A DNA stretch of 64,000 nt, taken from the NCBI RefSeq assembly GCF_940670685.1, contig NZ_OW711693.1:3038001-3102000 (forward strand), given 5' to 3'. The position numbers and the translations under genes were made by a program. Shown here piece after piece: positions 53,975 through 63,162 of the stretch; position 1 is the stretch's first letter; each line of letters begins with the position of its first letter. Origin of the DNA: Anaeropeptidivorans aminofermentans. GTDB lineage: Bacteria > Bacillota > Clostridia > Lachnospirales > UBA5962. The notes under the pieces are model-generated. The model did no database searches. It was not told the DNA's origin and saw only the letters and a program-made list of their open reading frames with translations.

Positions 53975-55198
53975 TTATATAACTAAGCCTTTTTTTATAA
54001 CGGTGTCCACGAGATTACTGCCATATCTGTAAAAAATATAGTTTAAGTCGGGAGCGTCCCATATTATAATATCGGCTTGTTTGCCTAATTCAATACTGCC
54101 TACTGAGCCTGCCCTGTCAATAGCCGATGCCGCATTCAAGGTTACGGCGCAGAGAGCCTCTTCGGGCGTAAGTTTGTACCTTAAGCATGCTAAATTCATA
54201 GCAAGCTGTAAATTAAGATTCGGGCTTGAACCCGGGTTAAAATCGCTGGCACAGGCAACAGCCATGCCTTCATCAATCATATGCCTTGCTCTTGCAAAGG
54301 GCTTATCCAGATAAAAGCTTGTAGCCGGAAGCAAAACGCCTATGGTTCCGCTTTTTGACATCAGCCTGATGCCTTCGTCGGTTGCAGCTATTAAATGTTC
54401 GGCAGACGCAGCCCCCAACCGGCCCGCAAGCTCACCGCCGCCGATAGGGTCTATTTCATCGGCATGTATTTTGAGCTTAAGGCCGTACTCTTTGGCCTTC
54501 AAAAGCATTTTCTCGGAGAGTCCAGGATCGAACACTCCTGTTTCACAAAAAACATCACAATATTCTGCAAGCTTTTCCCCCGCAACCACCGGAAGAACTT
54601 CATTGCATAAATAATCAACAAATTCTTCGCCTCTGCCTTTATATTCGGGGCTAACTGCATGGGCCCCCATAAAGGTAGAAACAAAATCTATAGGAAGCTC
54701 CTCTTGAAGCTTTTGAACTACTTTCAGCTGCTTAAGCTCTGTTTCAAGCTCAAGGCCATAGCCGCTTTTTGCTTCTATGGTTGTTGTGCCGTAGCGAAGC
54801 ATTGTAAGAGAAAGCTTTTTTGCTTTTTCGTATAATTCGTCAAAGGTAGCCTTTCTGGTGGCTTCCACTGTAGATAAGATGCCCCCGCCTGCCTTTAATA
54901 TATCAAGATAAGGAACACCTTTCAGCTTAAGTTCCATTTCATGCTGTCTCCACCCGCCGAAAACAAGATGGGTATGGCAGTCTACAAGGCCGGGGGTAAC
55001 AAGAGAGCCTTTTGCGTCAATAACTTCCTTAGCTGCCGGCGCTTCCTCAATATCCCCTATATAAGATATTTTACCAAAAGTAATACCAATTGCAACATTT
55101 TTTTTAATTCCTATATCTCCTTGCTCTTTGCCCCTTTTCGGGCCGTTTCCTTCAGGAGTTGCAAGGATACCTATGTTTTTTATCAAAAGGTCCGTCAT
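53975..55198 (-). CDS. hutI: Imidazolonepropionase
   Basis: 407 residues of the amidohydrolase superfamily. Metal ligands are visible in DCHTHLVFGGWR, KIHADEIDPIGG, SAEHLIAAT and ASDFNPGSSPN. It opens the ring of imidazolonepropionate to give N-formimino-glutamate, step 3 of histidine breakdown. It lies 21 bases before fhs, indicating one operon. Confidence 0.95.
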   Translation of the reverse strand: MTDLLIKNIGILATPEGNGPKRGKEQGDIGIKKNVAIGITFGKISYIGDIEEAPAAKEVIDAKGSLVTPGLVDCHTHLVFGGWRQHEMELKLKGVPYLDILKAGGGILSTVEATRKATFDELYEKAKKLSLTMLRYGTTTIEAKSGYGLELETELKQLKVVQKLQEELPIDFVSTFMGAHAVSPEYKGRGEEFVDYLCNEVLPVVAGEKLAEYCDVFCETGVFDPGLSEKMLLKAKEYGLKLKIHADEIDPIGGGELAGRLGAASAEHLIAATDEGIRLMSKSGTIGVLLPATSFYLDKPFARARHMIDEGMAVACASDFNPGSSPNLNLQLAMNLACLRYKLTPEEALCAVTLNAASAIDRAGSVGSIELGKQADIIIWDAPDLNYIFYRYGSNLVDTVIKKGLVI

Positions 55199-55609
55199 TT
55201 GATTCTCCCTTCAATCAATAGGCTATCTAAAGCAAATGAAAAATATTAAGTTATTTTGGATATTTATACCGAACATTGAATAAAATTCAGATTGCATTTC
55301 TATTTTTAGCAAAAAAAGATTTAAGGCAGGATAAAAGCCTATTTTTCATAAACGCCTTAAACTATAGAATCGCTATTTTAAGCCATTCAAAATATACGGT
55401 TTTTATCATACTAATTCATTGTTTTGCTGTAAACCATCAAGGTAATATGCTGTTTAGACTGTATTTGAATATTTAAAGAAAAACGTGTTTATATTAGAAT
55501 GTCAAGAATACTGCTTTGTATCAAATTTTTTTATAAGTTTATATCATACTGAGCCTTAACCATTATATACAAATATGCAGAAAAAGTAAATTCTTAAAAT
55601 TATTTAAGG
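55199..55609. other. AT-rich gap between hutU and hutI
   Basis: Holds a family C remnant at about 55350-55435 (TAGAATCGCTATTTTAAGCC and ATACGGTTTTTATCATAC), inverted relative to the copy at 49915. A 66-codon plus-strand frame here overlaps the repeat and has no ribosome site. No promoter was convincing. Confidence 0.45.
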
Positions 55610-55748
55610 CTATCGTAAATTTCTCATAAAGAAGGAATAAAAGCCTATTCACTAAAAACTCAAAAATGGATTTCCGCAGAAAACGGTACATATTTGCGTC
55701 TAGGTGAATATAGAACTCTGTTACTGTTTAATTTTAAATTTACTATAA
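55610..55748. repeat. Imperfect palindromic repeat, family A copy
   Basis: From GCTATCGTAAATTTCTCATA to GTTTAATTTTAAATTTACTA, with GATTTCCGCAGAAAACGGTA in the middle. It lies just past the hutU terminator. Confidence 0.7.
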
Positions 55749-55781
55749 TTGTCTTGTATAAAGAAATTATCTTTTCAGATA

Positions 55782-55816
55782 TACCATAGGGACTTTTAAT
55801 AAAAGCCCCCATGGTA
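55782..55816 (-). terminator. Terminator of hutU
   Basis: TACCATAGGG/CCCATGGTA outer arms and CTTTTAATAAAAG inner arms, 10 bases past the hutU stop. The T-tract is weak. Confidence 0.6.
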
Positions 55817-55825
55817 GTTAAAATA

Positions 55826-57850
55826 TTATTTAAATGCCTCGTCAACCGTTTTATTGATTAATTCGTCTTCCGGAATGAAAGGAAGCGTAATATGGCCTTC
55901 GCCCTTATATTTTTCATTGTATAAAAGAGCTGTGGAAACGGAGTTTTCATTTCTTGCCCAGCTTCTTCTTGCGATACCGCCCATAACGTCCCACATTAAA
56001 GAAGACTTAATGATATCGTCTACTCTCTTGGAGCCGTCAAGGACGAGGCCGAATCCGCCGTTTATGGATTTTCCGATGCCTACGCCGCCGCCGTTATGAA
56101 GGGCAATTAAACTCATGCCTCTTGCGGCATTTCCCGCAAAGCAGTGGGTCGCCATGTCGGCCATAATATTGCTTCCGTCTTTAATATTTGAGGTTTCTCT
56201 GAAAGGAGAATCTGTTCCGCTTACGTCGTGATGGTCCCTTCCCAGCATAACCGGGCCTATTTCTCCTTTTCTTACCATTTCATTAAATTTAAGGGCTATT
56301 TTTACTCTGCCCTCTGCGTCCTGATATAATATTCTTGCCTGAGAGCCTACTACAAGCTTATTTTTCTTTGCGTCTTTAACCCAGATATAATTATCCCTGT
56401 CCTGACCTCTTCTGTTGGGGTCAATGCATTCGGCAGCGGCAAAGTCGGTTTTATCAAGGTCTTCAGGGTCATTGGAAAGGCATACCCATCTAAAGGGGCC
56501 ATAGCCATAGTCAAAAAGCTCAGGGCCTAAAATATCTTCCACATAAGAAGGGAATATGAAGCCGTCTTTTTCATCTACGCCGTTTTTGGAAATTTCCTTT
56601 GCGCCGGCATCGTAAACGGCTTTCAGGAAGGAGTTTCCGTAGTCGAAAAAGTAGGAGCCTCTTTCGTGAAGTATCTTTATAAGATTAATATGCTTAATCA
56701 AAGTTTCATTTACAAGTTTTGTAAACTTCTCCCTGTCTTTGGCAAGAAGCTCTGTTCTTTCTTCAAAGGTGATTCCTTGAGGGCAGTAACCGCCGTCATA
56801 AGTATTGTGGCAGGAAGTCTGGTCGCTTATAAGGTCGAGATGAATATGATGATCTACAGCATATTGAAGAAGGTCTACGATATTTCCGTGGTAAGCGATG
56901 GATATGGGTTCTTTTTTAGCTTTATATTCATCGGCAGTCTTAAATACCTCCGGAAGGTCCTTGCATACGATGGATACCCAGCCCTGCGAATGGCGGGTTT
57001 CTATTCTCGAATAGTCAACTTCTGCAATAATGCCTATGGCTCCTGCGATTTCCGCAGCTTTCGGCTGAGCGCCGCTCATACCGCCAAGGCCGCTTGACAC
57101 GAATATTTTACCCTTTAAATCCTCGTCATGGCCAAGGCCTAAAACAAGCCTTCCCGCATTTAAAAGGGTATTGAAAGTACCGTGAACAATGCCCTGAGGG
57201 CCTATATACATCCAGCCGCCGGCTGTCATCTGGCCGTAGTTTGCTACACCCATCTGCTCGGCAATTTCCCAGTCCTTAATATTATCGAACATACCCACCA
57301 TAAGGGAGTTTGTTATGATGACTCTCGGCGCTTCAGGCCTTGAAGGGAAAAGCCCCATAGGGTGGCCTGACGCAATCACAAGGGTCTGGTCTCTTGTAAG
57401 CACCTCAAGATATTGCACAATAAGCCTGTACTGAAGCCAATTCTGGCACACCTGACCTGTTTCTCCGTAGGTTACAAGCTCATAGGGATAAAGAGCAACC
57501 TCAAAATCAAGGTTATTGTCTATCATCAGCTGAAAGGCCTTGCCTTCTATGCAGCTGCCTTTATATTCATCTATGGGCTTTGCATATAATCTGCCTTCCG
57601 GACGGTAGCGGTAGGCATAAATACGGCCGTAGGTTTTTAATTCTTCCATAAATTCGGGAGCAAGCTTTTCGTGAAGTTCCTCGGGAACATACCTTAAAGC
57701 ATTTTTAAGGGCAGTTTTAGTCTGCTCCTTGGTAAGCCTGAATCCTCTGTCGGGGGCCCTTCTTATGCCCTTTACAAATTCAGGATATTCGGGAAGCTCA
57801 GTTGAAAGCTTGATTTCCATAGCCTTACTGATATCAATATTATTTACCAA
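55826..57850 (-). CDS. hutU: Urocanate hydratase
   Basis: 674 residues, the long form seen in Clostridia, Fusobacteria and Bacteroides rather than the 550-residue form. NAD-binding region GLGGMSGAQPKA and the conserved YGYGPFRWVCLS, which contains the probable catalytic cysteine. It converts urocanate to imidazolonepropionate, step 2 of histidine breakdown. The start is TTG, six bases after GGTGGG. No histidine ammonia-lyase gene is in the window. Confidence 0.95.
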   Translation of the reverse strand: MVNNIDISKAMEIKLSTELPEYPEFVKGIRRAPDRGFRLTKEQTKTALKNALRYVPEELHEKLAPEFMEELKTYGRIYAYRYRPEGRLYAKPIDEYKGSCIEGKAFQLMIDNNLDFEVALYPYELVTYGETGQVCQNWLQYRLIVQYLEVLTRDQTLVIASGHPMGLFPSRPEAPRVIITNSLMVGMFDNIKDWEIAEQMGVANYGQMTAGGWMYIGPQGIVHGTFNTLLNAGRLVLGLGHDEDLKGKIFVSSGLGGMSGAQPKAAEIAGAIGIIAEVDYSRIETRHSQGWVSIVCKDLPEVFKTADEYKAKKEPISIAYHGNIVDLLQYAVDHHIHLDLISDQTSCHNTYDGGYCPQGITFEERTELLAKDREKFTKLVNETLIKHINLIKILHERGSYFFDYGNSFLKAVYDAGAKEISKNGVDEKDGFIFPSYVEDILGPELFDYGYGPFRWVCLSNDPEDLDKTDFAAAECIDPNRRGQDRDNYIWVKDAKKNKLVVGSQARILYQDAEGRVKIALKFNEMVRKGEIGPVMLGRDHHDVSGTDSPFRETSNIKDGSNIMADMATHCFAGNAARGMSLIALHNGGGVGIGKSINGGFGLVLDGSKRVDDIIKSSLMWDVMGGIARRSWARNENSVSTALLYNEKYKGEGHITLPFIPEDELINKTVDEAFK

Positions 57851-57949
57851 AAAAATCCCACCTTTATATTATCATTAATATTAAAGCATATTCTTTACCC
57901 TCTTATGTAAAAACCTCGTATGATTATTTAATATTAAGGAATCTGTTTC

Positions 57950-58477
57950 CTAATATACGCTTTTGCCTTCCGAATCAACCGCAACGATTACGGGAAGCTT
58001 TTCTACATAAAGCTTTCTTATGGCCTCTGTTCCCAAATCTTCAAATGCGATGATTTCAACGGATTTTACACATTTGCTCATAAGGGCGGCTGCACCGCCG
58101 ATAGCCGCAAAATAGATGCCGGTATGGTCTTTGATGGCTTTTATTACCTTATCGTCTCTAAAGCCTTTTCCAATCATTACTTTAAGGCCTTTTTCTATAA
58201 GCCTTGGAGAATACGCATCCATTCTTCCGCTGGTGGTAGGGCCTACAGAGCCTATAACGTAGCCCGGCTTATTGGGGCAGGGGCCTGCGTAATAAATTAC
58301 CTGACCTGAAAATTCAAAGGGCATTTCTTCCCCTTTGTCAAGCATTTCGCACATTCTCTTATGGGCGGCGTCTCTTCCCGTATAGATATAGCCTGTAATA
58401 TAGGCCATGTCGCCAGCCTTTAAGGGCTTTATCATCTCATCTGTAAAAGGTGTGTTTAATATAATTTCGCTATTCAT
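57950..58477 (-). CDS. Fumarase-type hydratase beta subunit (probable mesaconase small subunit)
   Basis: 175 residues, matching the C-terminal domain of class I fumarase/L-tartrate dehydratase. GDMAYITGYIYTGRDAAH, GPTTSGRMDAYSPRL and GIYFAAIGGAAAL are characteristic. It works with the alpha subunit encoded just upstream. Its place in a methylaspartate-pathway cluster suggests it hydrates mesaconate to citramalate, but fumarate hydration cannot be excluded by sequence. Confidence 0.85.
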   Translation of the reverse strand: MNSEIILNTPFTDEMIKPLKAGDMAYITGYIYTGRDAAHKRMCEMLDKGEEMPFEFSGQVIYYAGPCPNKPGYVIGSVGPTTSGRMDAYSPRLIEKGLKVMIGKGFRDDKVIKAIKDHTGIYFAAIGGAAALMSKCVKSVEIIAFEDLGTEAIRKLYVEKLPVIVAVDSEGKSVY

Positions 58478-58489
58478 GTGATCTCCCCC

Positions 58490-59332
58490 CTATAATACTG
58501 CTTCTGCATGTCTTGTTACGTGGCAGCCCATATTCACGGCTACCGGAAGACCTGCAATATGGGTAGGATAAGCTTCGATATTAACGCCAAGCGCCGTATT
58601 GATTCCGCCGAAGCCGCCGGGGCCGATGTCAAGCTTATTGATTTCTTCAAGAAGCTCTTCTTCAACAGAAGCCCAGAATTCATCAGGGTTCTTAGAATCT
58701 ACGGTTCTTAAAAGAGCCATTTTGCTCATTAAGGCCGCTTTTTCCATAGTTCCCCCTACACCAACCCCTACAATAACAGGCGGGCAGGCATTAGGCCCTG
58801 CTATTTTAACGGTTTCAATAATAAATTTCTTAACGGCTTCAAGGCCCTGAGAAGGCTTTAACATTACAAGCCTGCTCATGTTTTCACTGCCGAAGCCCTT
58901 GGGGGATACGGTTAATTTAACCTTGTCCCCGGGAACGATAAAGGTATGAATTACCGCAGGGGTATTGTCTTTTGTGTTAACCCTGTTAATAGGGTCTTTC
59001 ACGACGGATTTTCTAAGATAGCCTTCTTCATAACCCTTGGCTACTCCCTCGTTGATGGCGTCGTAAAGATTCCCCCCTGTAAAATGAACATCTTGGCCTA
59101 CTTCTACGAAAACTACAGCCATTCCCGTATCCTGGCATATGGCGATGCCTTCTGTTTCAGCTATTTCCGCATTATCTATTAAAATCCCCAATATATCCTT
59201 TGCTATGGGCTTTGTTTCTTCCTTAACGCCTTTTTTGAAGCAGGAAAGAATATCCTTGGATATATAATAATTTGCGTCAATACAAAGCTTTGCAATGGTC
59301 TCCTTAACCTGACTTACGTCTATTTCCCGCAT
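58490..59332 (-). CDS. Fumarase-type hydratase alpha subunit (probable mesaconase large subunit)
   Basis: 280 residues of class I fumarase/L-tartrate dehydratase alpha. Three cysteines in ICQDTG, GPNACPP and NMGCHVTRH should bind the [4Fe-4S] cluster. GVGVGGTMEKAA is a conserved substrate loop. It overlaps the upstream P-loop gene by one base (TAATG) and lies 12 bases before the beta subunit. Class I hydratases in 3-methylaspartate fermenters act on mesaconate, which fits the neighbours. Confidence 0.87.
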   Translation of the reverse strand: MREIDVSQVKETIAKLCIDANYYISKDILSCFKKGVKEETKPIAKDILGILIDNAEIAETEGIAICQDTGMAVVFVEVGQDVHFTGGNLYDAINEGVAKGYEEGYLRKSVVKDPINRVNTKDNTPAVIHTFIVPGDKVKLTVSPKGFGSENMSRLVMLKPSQGLEAVKKFIIETVKIAGPNACPPVIVGVGVGGTMEKAALMSKMALLRTVDSKNPDEFWASVEEELLEEINKLDIGPGGFGGINTALGVNIEAYPTHIAGLPVAVNMGCHVTRHAEAVL

Positions 59333-60261
59333 TAAAACTGCTCCCTCCTGATTTTGTTTAAATCTGCCATTTCTCTTTTTTCGTCCCCCACTAAACCTAC
59401 AAGGGCATACATTTTAATTTTGTCATCATAGAATATTTCTTTGACAAGACTGAAGTTTTCTATTTCCGACGTATTCTTTATGTGTATCCTTGGCCCTGTG
59501 CAGGGTATAACTTCAAGATCACCAATCCGTATGCTGTTTTCATCGTTATAGCTTACGGAAAGATTTTGGCCGATAAGCTCTGAAACCTTTTTTTCAAGCT
59601 CCCCTATGTCTATATTGGGCTTTTCCGTAAAATTAAGCACGAAGCCGCCTCTTACGTCGCTGTTCAGCACATTAAAGGGTATCCTATATATTTTTTTAAG
59701 GACTAAAGTCGTAAGGTCTTCCGCCGTATGGGCCATTTTTCTCCTTTTAAGAGAGTTAAAAACGATATCATATATATCCTGAGGCATAGGGCCGAATATG
59801 GTGGGCCTCGTAACGATGATTTCCTCTCCCACCCCTATAATAAGGCTTGCATTCACCCCAAGATAAGGATAGAGAAGGTCAAAATGCTCCACGATGACCC
59901 TTCTGCCTTTTTTCAAAGCGCCCCTGACAAAGTCTACAACCTCAAACATCTGGGTAAAGGCCATCTGAAAGCGCATATCCAAATGATACGTTGAAGAATC
60001 ATATTGATTGTCAAGAGTATTTCGTACCTGCATTATTTTTCTTGCGTCCAGGCCGTCGTCGTTATTGGATAATTCAACGCCGGGGAACATTCCCTTTATA
60101 ATGGAGCTTTTGCCGCTTCCTGCATCGCCTACGATACCGATAAGCTTATCGCTGAAGTCAAGATGGATTTGCGCAAGCTGTGTCCCCAGATTTAAAAGGC
60201 GTTCTCTTCCCCTTGGCGCAAAATATACAGAGTATAAATGGGCACGCTGGCCAATATTCAC
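59332..60261 (-). CDS. P-loop NTPase fused to an AlaX/tRNA-editing-like (SAD) domain
   Basis: 309 residues. Residues 36-165 form a P-loop domain (Walker A GDAGSGKSS at 45-53) resembling small kinases. Residues 175-275 resemble the second additional domain of alanyl/threonyl-tRNA synthetases: HTAED at 178-182 matches the HTAxH motif, and CTGPRIHIKNTSEI from 254 matches CxGTHxxNTGEIG. Of the usual zinc ligands, His178 and Cys254 are kept, but the second His is Asp182 and the last His is displaced to 260. It starts with GTG after GGGGGG and is coupled to the hydratase. It probably serves this fermentation pathway rather than tRNA editing; function unknown. Confidence 0.72.
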   Translation of the reverse strand: MNIGQRAHLYSVYFAPRGRERLLNLGTQLAQIHLDFSDKLIGIVGDAGSGKSSIIKGMFPGVELSNNDDGLDARKIMQVRNTLDNQYDSSTYHLDMRFQMAFTQMFEVVDFVRGALKKGRRVIVEHFDLLYPYLGVNASLIIGVGEEIIVTRPTIFGPMPQDIYDIVFNSLKRRKMAHTAEDLTTLVLKKIYRIPFNVLNSDVRGGFVLNFTEKPNIDIGELEKKVSELIGQNLSVSYNDENSIRIGDLEVIPCTGPRIHIKNTSEIENFSLVKEIFYDDKIKMYALVGLVGDEKREMADLNKIRREQF

Positions 60262-60414
60262 ACATTCACCCCCCTATTGCCTATGATAAAAAAATAAATT
60301 CATTTACTGTAATATTCATAAAAACACTTTTGCATGCTTCGGAAAATTAAAATTCCCCATACTTTCATATGGCAGTTTCTTATTAATGCCATGATTCTAA
60401 TAATCTCTGCACTT

Positions 60415-60520
60415 ATACTTATTAAACTTAAAACTGTCTTTTTGATTTTAAGTTCAATAAGTTTTTCTTTAGCAATGTGATAAATAAACTTGAACTCTTT
60501 TCAAGTTTATTTACTATATC
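60415..60520. repeat. Double-hairpin repeat, family B copy 4
   Basis: Arms ACTTATTAAACTTAAAA/TTTTAAGTTCAATAAGT and GATAAATAAACTTGAA/TTCAAGTTTATTTACTA. Upstream of the P-loop/SAD gene start, in the same orientation as the other three copies. Confidence 0.7.
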
Positions 60521-60748
60521 CAGTATATCATAAATCGGTATTGCTATATAGTACCTTTCTGCTGAAAGATGATGAAAAGCATAGGCCATGGGCCTGAAAT
60601 AATCAAATATTAATTTTCAAAAGTTTCAAGAAGAAAATATTAATTATCGTAAGTTCTATTCATGTCAAAGCTATAAGCCCATAGGTCCTGTATTATGTTT
60701 TATAATGAACAATAACGGAGCCTCTTTATTCGCTACAAAGAGATTTAA

Positions 60749-60890
60749 ATAGTAAATTTAGCGTTAAACAACAACAAGACTATATATTCCTATAGGCTTA
60801 AAAATGCACCGTTTCCAAAGGAAATCCTTATTTTTGAGTCTCTTAATGAATAGATTTTTATTACTGCTTTATGAGAAATTTACCATACAT
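60749..60890. repeat. Imperfect palindromic repeat, family A copy
   Basis: From ATAGTAAATTTAGCGTTAAA to TTTATGAGAAATTTACCATA, with CCGTTTCCAAAGGAAATCC in the middle. Another copy lies 60 bases away in the opposite orientation, with a hairpin between. Confidence 0.7.
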
Positions 60891-60914
60891 TATGTTTCAA
60901 GTGAGCCTAGTATA

Positions 60915-60943
60915 AAAGGACTATCTCTTTGAGACAGTCCTTT
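60915..60943. terminator. Probable terminator after the DUF4387 gene
   Basis: AAAGGACT/AGTCCTTT outer arms with CTC/GAG inner pairs, T-tracts on both strands. It sits between two family A repeats in the 845-base gap. Confidence 0.6.
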
Positions 60944-60950
60944 CTTTGGC

Positions 60951-61091
60951 TATAGTAAATTTATCATGAAGAAGTAGCAAAAGCCTATTCCCTTAAGGCT
61001 CAAAAACACGGATTTCCTTCGGAAACGGTACATTTTTGAGCCTTCAGGAATATACGGCTTTGCTACTGTTTATCTTTAAATTTACTATAAA
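60951..61091. repeat. Imperfect palindromic repeat, family A copy (best preserved)
   Basis: CTATAGTAAATTTATCATGA to ATCTTTAAATTTACTATAA. Its arms pair over most of the length: AAGTAGCAAAAGCC with GGCTTTGCTACT, TTAAGGCTCAAAAA with TTTTTGAGCCTT, and the centre CGGATTTCCTTCGGAAACGG. It lies 15 bases past the DUF4387 stop. Confidence 0.8.
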
Positions 61092-61106
61092 CAAACCTTA
61101 TACTCC

Positions 61107-61418
61107 TTAGAACTCAAATTCAAAGTTCAAAAGGGGTGAATGCTGCTGGGCACCGTAAACATCAGATTCGCCCAAGGCTCCTGACGGAATGGGTCGCACG
61201 ATGGTGATTTTAATGGCCTTTGCAGGGTCAAAGCCCATGATGCCTATAATGTCTTCTTTTTTAATGCCGTAAAGAGTACATATAACGTCTTCGTTTAATA
61301 CATTGGCCTCAAGAACTTTTCTGAACATATCGTATTCTTTGAATATGATGTCGAAGGTCAATTCGTAGGGGCCTGAATTTTTACTTCTTATTACGTCTGC
61401 TATGTCAAAAAGTTTCAT
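61107..61418 (-). CDS. DUF4387 family protein
   Basis: 103 residues. DIADVIRSKNSGPYELTFDI at the start is the family signature. It is a small soluble protein of unknown role that is usually encoded next to, or fused with, AtuA/DUF1446 proteins. Its start overlaps the AtuA-like stop by four bases (ATGA). The two products are probably subunits of one enzyme acting in or near the methylaspartate pathway. Confidence 0.82.
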   Translation of the reverse strand: MKLFDIADVIRSKNSGPYELTFDIIFKEYDMFRKVLEANVLNEDVICTLYGIKKEDIIGIMGFDPAKAIKITIVRPIPSGALGESDVYGAQQHSPLLNFEFEF

Positions 61419-62788
61419 ACAAGCTCACCTCTTTTGCAATCATATATTTTTACAGGGAAGTGTTCGCAGGGGTCTGCCACTTCCATAAGATGGTAAATAT
61501 TAAATTCGTAAACCTCTCCTACGCTGAAATCGGAAGGGGAGAATGGGAAAGCAAGGTTTCCGGCAGTACTCTTTCTTCCTTCATAGCCATAGTGAAGCAT
61601 TGTTGAACGGGCAAAGCTGCAGATGGTATTGCTTAACTGCTGGGTTTTTGCAACAGCTTCTATGATGATGCAAAGCTCATTCGGCGTATCCTGAGGCATA
61701 TCTTTGAAAATGCCCATAACGCCGTTTTTACCGTAAAGCTTGAAGTCAAGGAAATATTCGTCCTCTTTCATATTGAAATTGGAGCTTACCTTATCTTTTA
61801 CCTCTTTGATAATGGTATCTATGGCATCTATCATGATAGGGTCTTTGCAGGCCGCTATGGAAACTGTTCTATAGCCTGTAAGCTTTACGCCCTCAAGCTT
61901 AAGATAGTATTTTTCTGTAGGAACGAATTTGCTTCCCTTTACGGTAACAGTGTTTTCATTATACTGCTCAAAGGTAGTAGCGGATAAATCCAAAGCGCCT
62001 CCAGGACCGGGAAGATGAATCGGATTGGTTTTTTCATAAAGGGTATGGGCCGCAACAGAAAGGGTAGTGCACTTTCTTAAAGGACTTAAAGGCATCACCC
62101 TGAAATAGTCCTTTCCTAAAAAGCCCATCATACAGTCGCTTCCGCTTCCGGGAGTGGAAGCAATGGCTGCGCATTCCAATATTTTCCCGAGATGGATGGC
62201 AAGGCCTGCGTCATAGCCGTTTTTAACTGCAAGAGATGAAAATACCGCCGGGTCATAGGCTCTTCCTGCAAGAATTACCTGCGCCCCTTCTTCAAGAGCC
62301 TTTATAAAGGGCTCCTGCCCCATCTGGGCAACGATTCTTATGGCTTCATCAATATTTTCTTCCGTTAAAGGTCCGGCAGGCTTCAAAGGCTCAATCTTTC
62401 CTTCTTTAAGCTTATTTCTTACAAGATCTTTTGAAAGCTCGGAGCTGATAACAGCAAGCTTAAAATCAAGATTCAGCTCTTTGGCTATTTCTTTTACAAT
62501 ATCAACGTTCCACTCTAAATGGCTGTCGGCGCCTGAACCGCCGCAGGTTCCTATGATTACAGGGATTCCTCTTTCAAGAGCTTCCGGTATCATAAAGCTT
62601 AAATCCCTTTTTACTGCGTTCCTGTCGGTAAAGGATTTTCCCGAACCAAGATAATATGGGCCCGGGTCCGATGAACCGGCGTCGGCAGCGATAACATCAG
62701 GATTAAGCTTCAAAGCTTCTTTAAATGAGCTTTCAGGAAAACCATAGCCTAAAATAGCGGTGGTTGACAAAATTCTCATTTCTTCCAT
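61415..62788 (-). CDS. AtuA/DUF1446 family acyclic acid utilisation-like protein
   Basis: About 457 residues from the ATG at 62788 (AGGA site); a frame to 62896 runs into a repeat. Features include ADAGSSDPGPYYLGSG, GTCGGSGADSHLEW and ILAGRAYDPAVF, with a conserved PGPGGALDLS further on. AtuA is required for acyclic terpene use in Pseudomonas, but its reaction is unknown. Members paired with DUF4387 near methylaspartate ammonia-lyase probably handle a branched dicarboxylate or its CoA ester. It is the upstream half of the DUF4387 pair. Confidence 0.82.
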   Translation of the reverse strand: MEEMRILSTTAILGYGFPESSFKEALKLNPDVIAADAGSSDPGPYYLGSGKSFTDRNAVKRDLSFMIPEALERGIPVIIGTCGGSGADSHLEWNVDIVKEIAKELNLDFKLAVISSELSKDLVRNKLKEGKIEPLKPAGPLTEENIDEAIRIVAQMGQEPFIKALEEGAQVILAGRAYDPAVFSSLAVKNGYDAGLAIHLGKILECAAIASTPGSGSDCMMGFLGKDYFRVMPLSPLRKCTTLSVAAHTLYEKTNPIHLPGPGGALDLSATTFEQYNENTVTVKGSKFVPTEKYYLKLEGVKLTGYRTVSIAACKDPIMIDAIDTIIKEVKDKVSSNFNMKEDEYFLDFKLYGKNGVMGIFKDMPQDTPNELCIIIEAVAKTQQLSNTICSFARSTMLHYGYEGRKSTAGNLAFPFSPSDFSVGEVYEFNIYHLMEVADPCEHFPVKIYDCKRGELV

Positions 62789-62810
62789 AACATCATTTCC
62801 TTTCGGTAAT

Positions 62811-62996
62811 AGTAAAACAAAATAATTACAGTAACAAAAATCGTATGTTTTATACTTAGTGAACCTTCTTTTACAGTCAAACAAAGCTCTTTTCATCTTT
62901 GTTAACAGTGAATGGCTTAAATATAGCGTTTTTATATATTTAAGCCGTTTATAAAAAATAGAATTTTGTTACTGCCTGAATCTTGTTTTGCTTTAA
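62811..62996. repeat. Intergenic repeat, family C copy 5
   Basis: From AAAACAAAATAATTACAGTA to TTGTTACTGCCTGAATCTTG, with inner arms AAACAAAGC/CTTTGTTAAC and GGCTTAAATATAGCG/ATATATTTAAGCC. It lies upstream of the AtuA-like start in the 450-base gap. Confidence 0.65.
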
Positions 62997-63162
62997 TATG
63001 GCAGATTTTCTTTCCTATTAAAAATATAAAAAACCTACTTTTATTTAATGATAAAACATCACAAATCTTAAGAACAGGGTAAGCAATAGTTCAATTATGC
63101 CCTGTATATTTAAAAAACATTTACAAATAATTTTAAAAATCAGAGCACCTATTATAAGGTCA

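Noticed and set aside
55276-55476. A 66-codon plus-strand open frame in the hutU-hutI gap
   Set aside because: It overlaps a repeat remnant, has no ribosome site and its product is low in complexity with no similarity I can see.
62789-62896. N-terminal extension of the AtuA-like protein
   Set aside because: The extension overlaps a family C repeat, lacks a ribosome site, and family homology starts at about residue 40 of the long frame.
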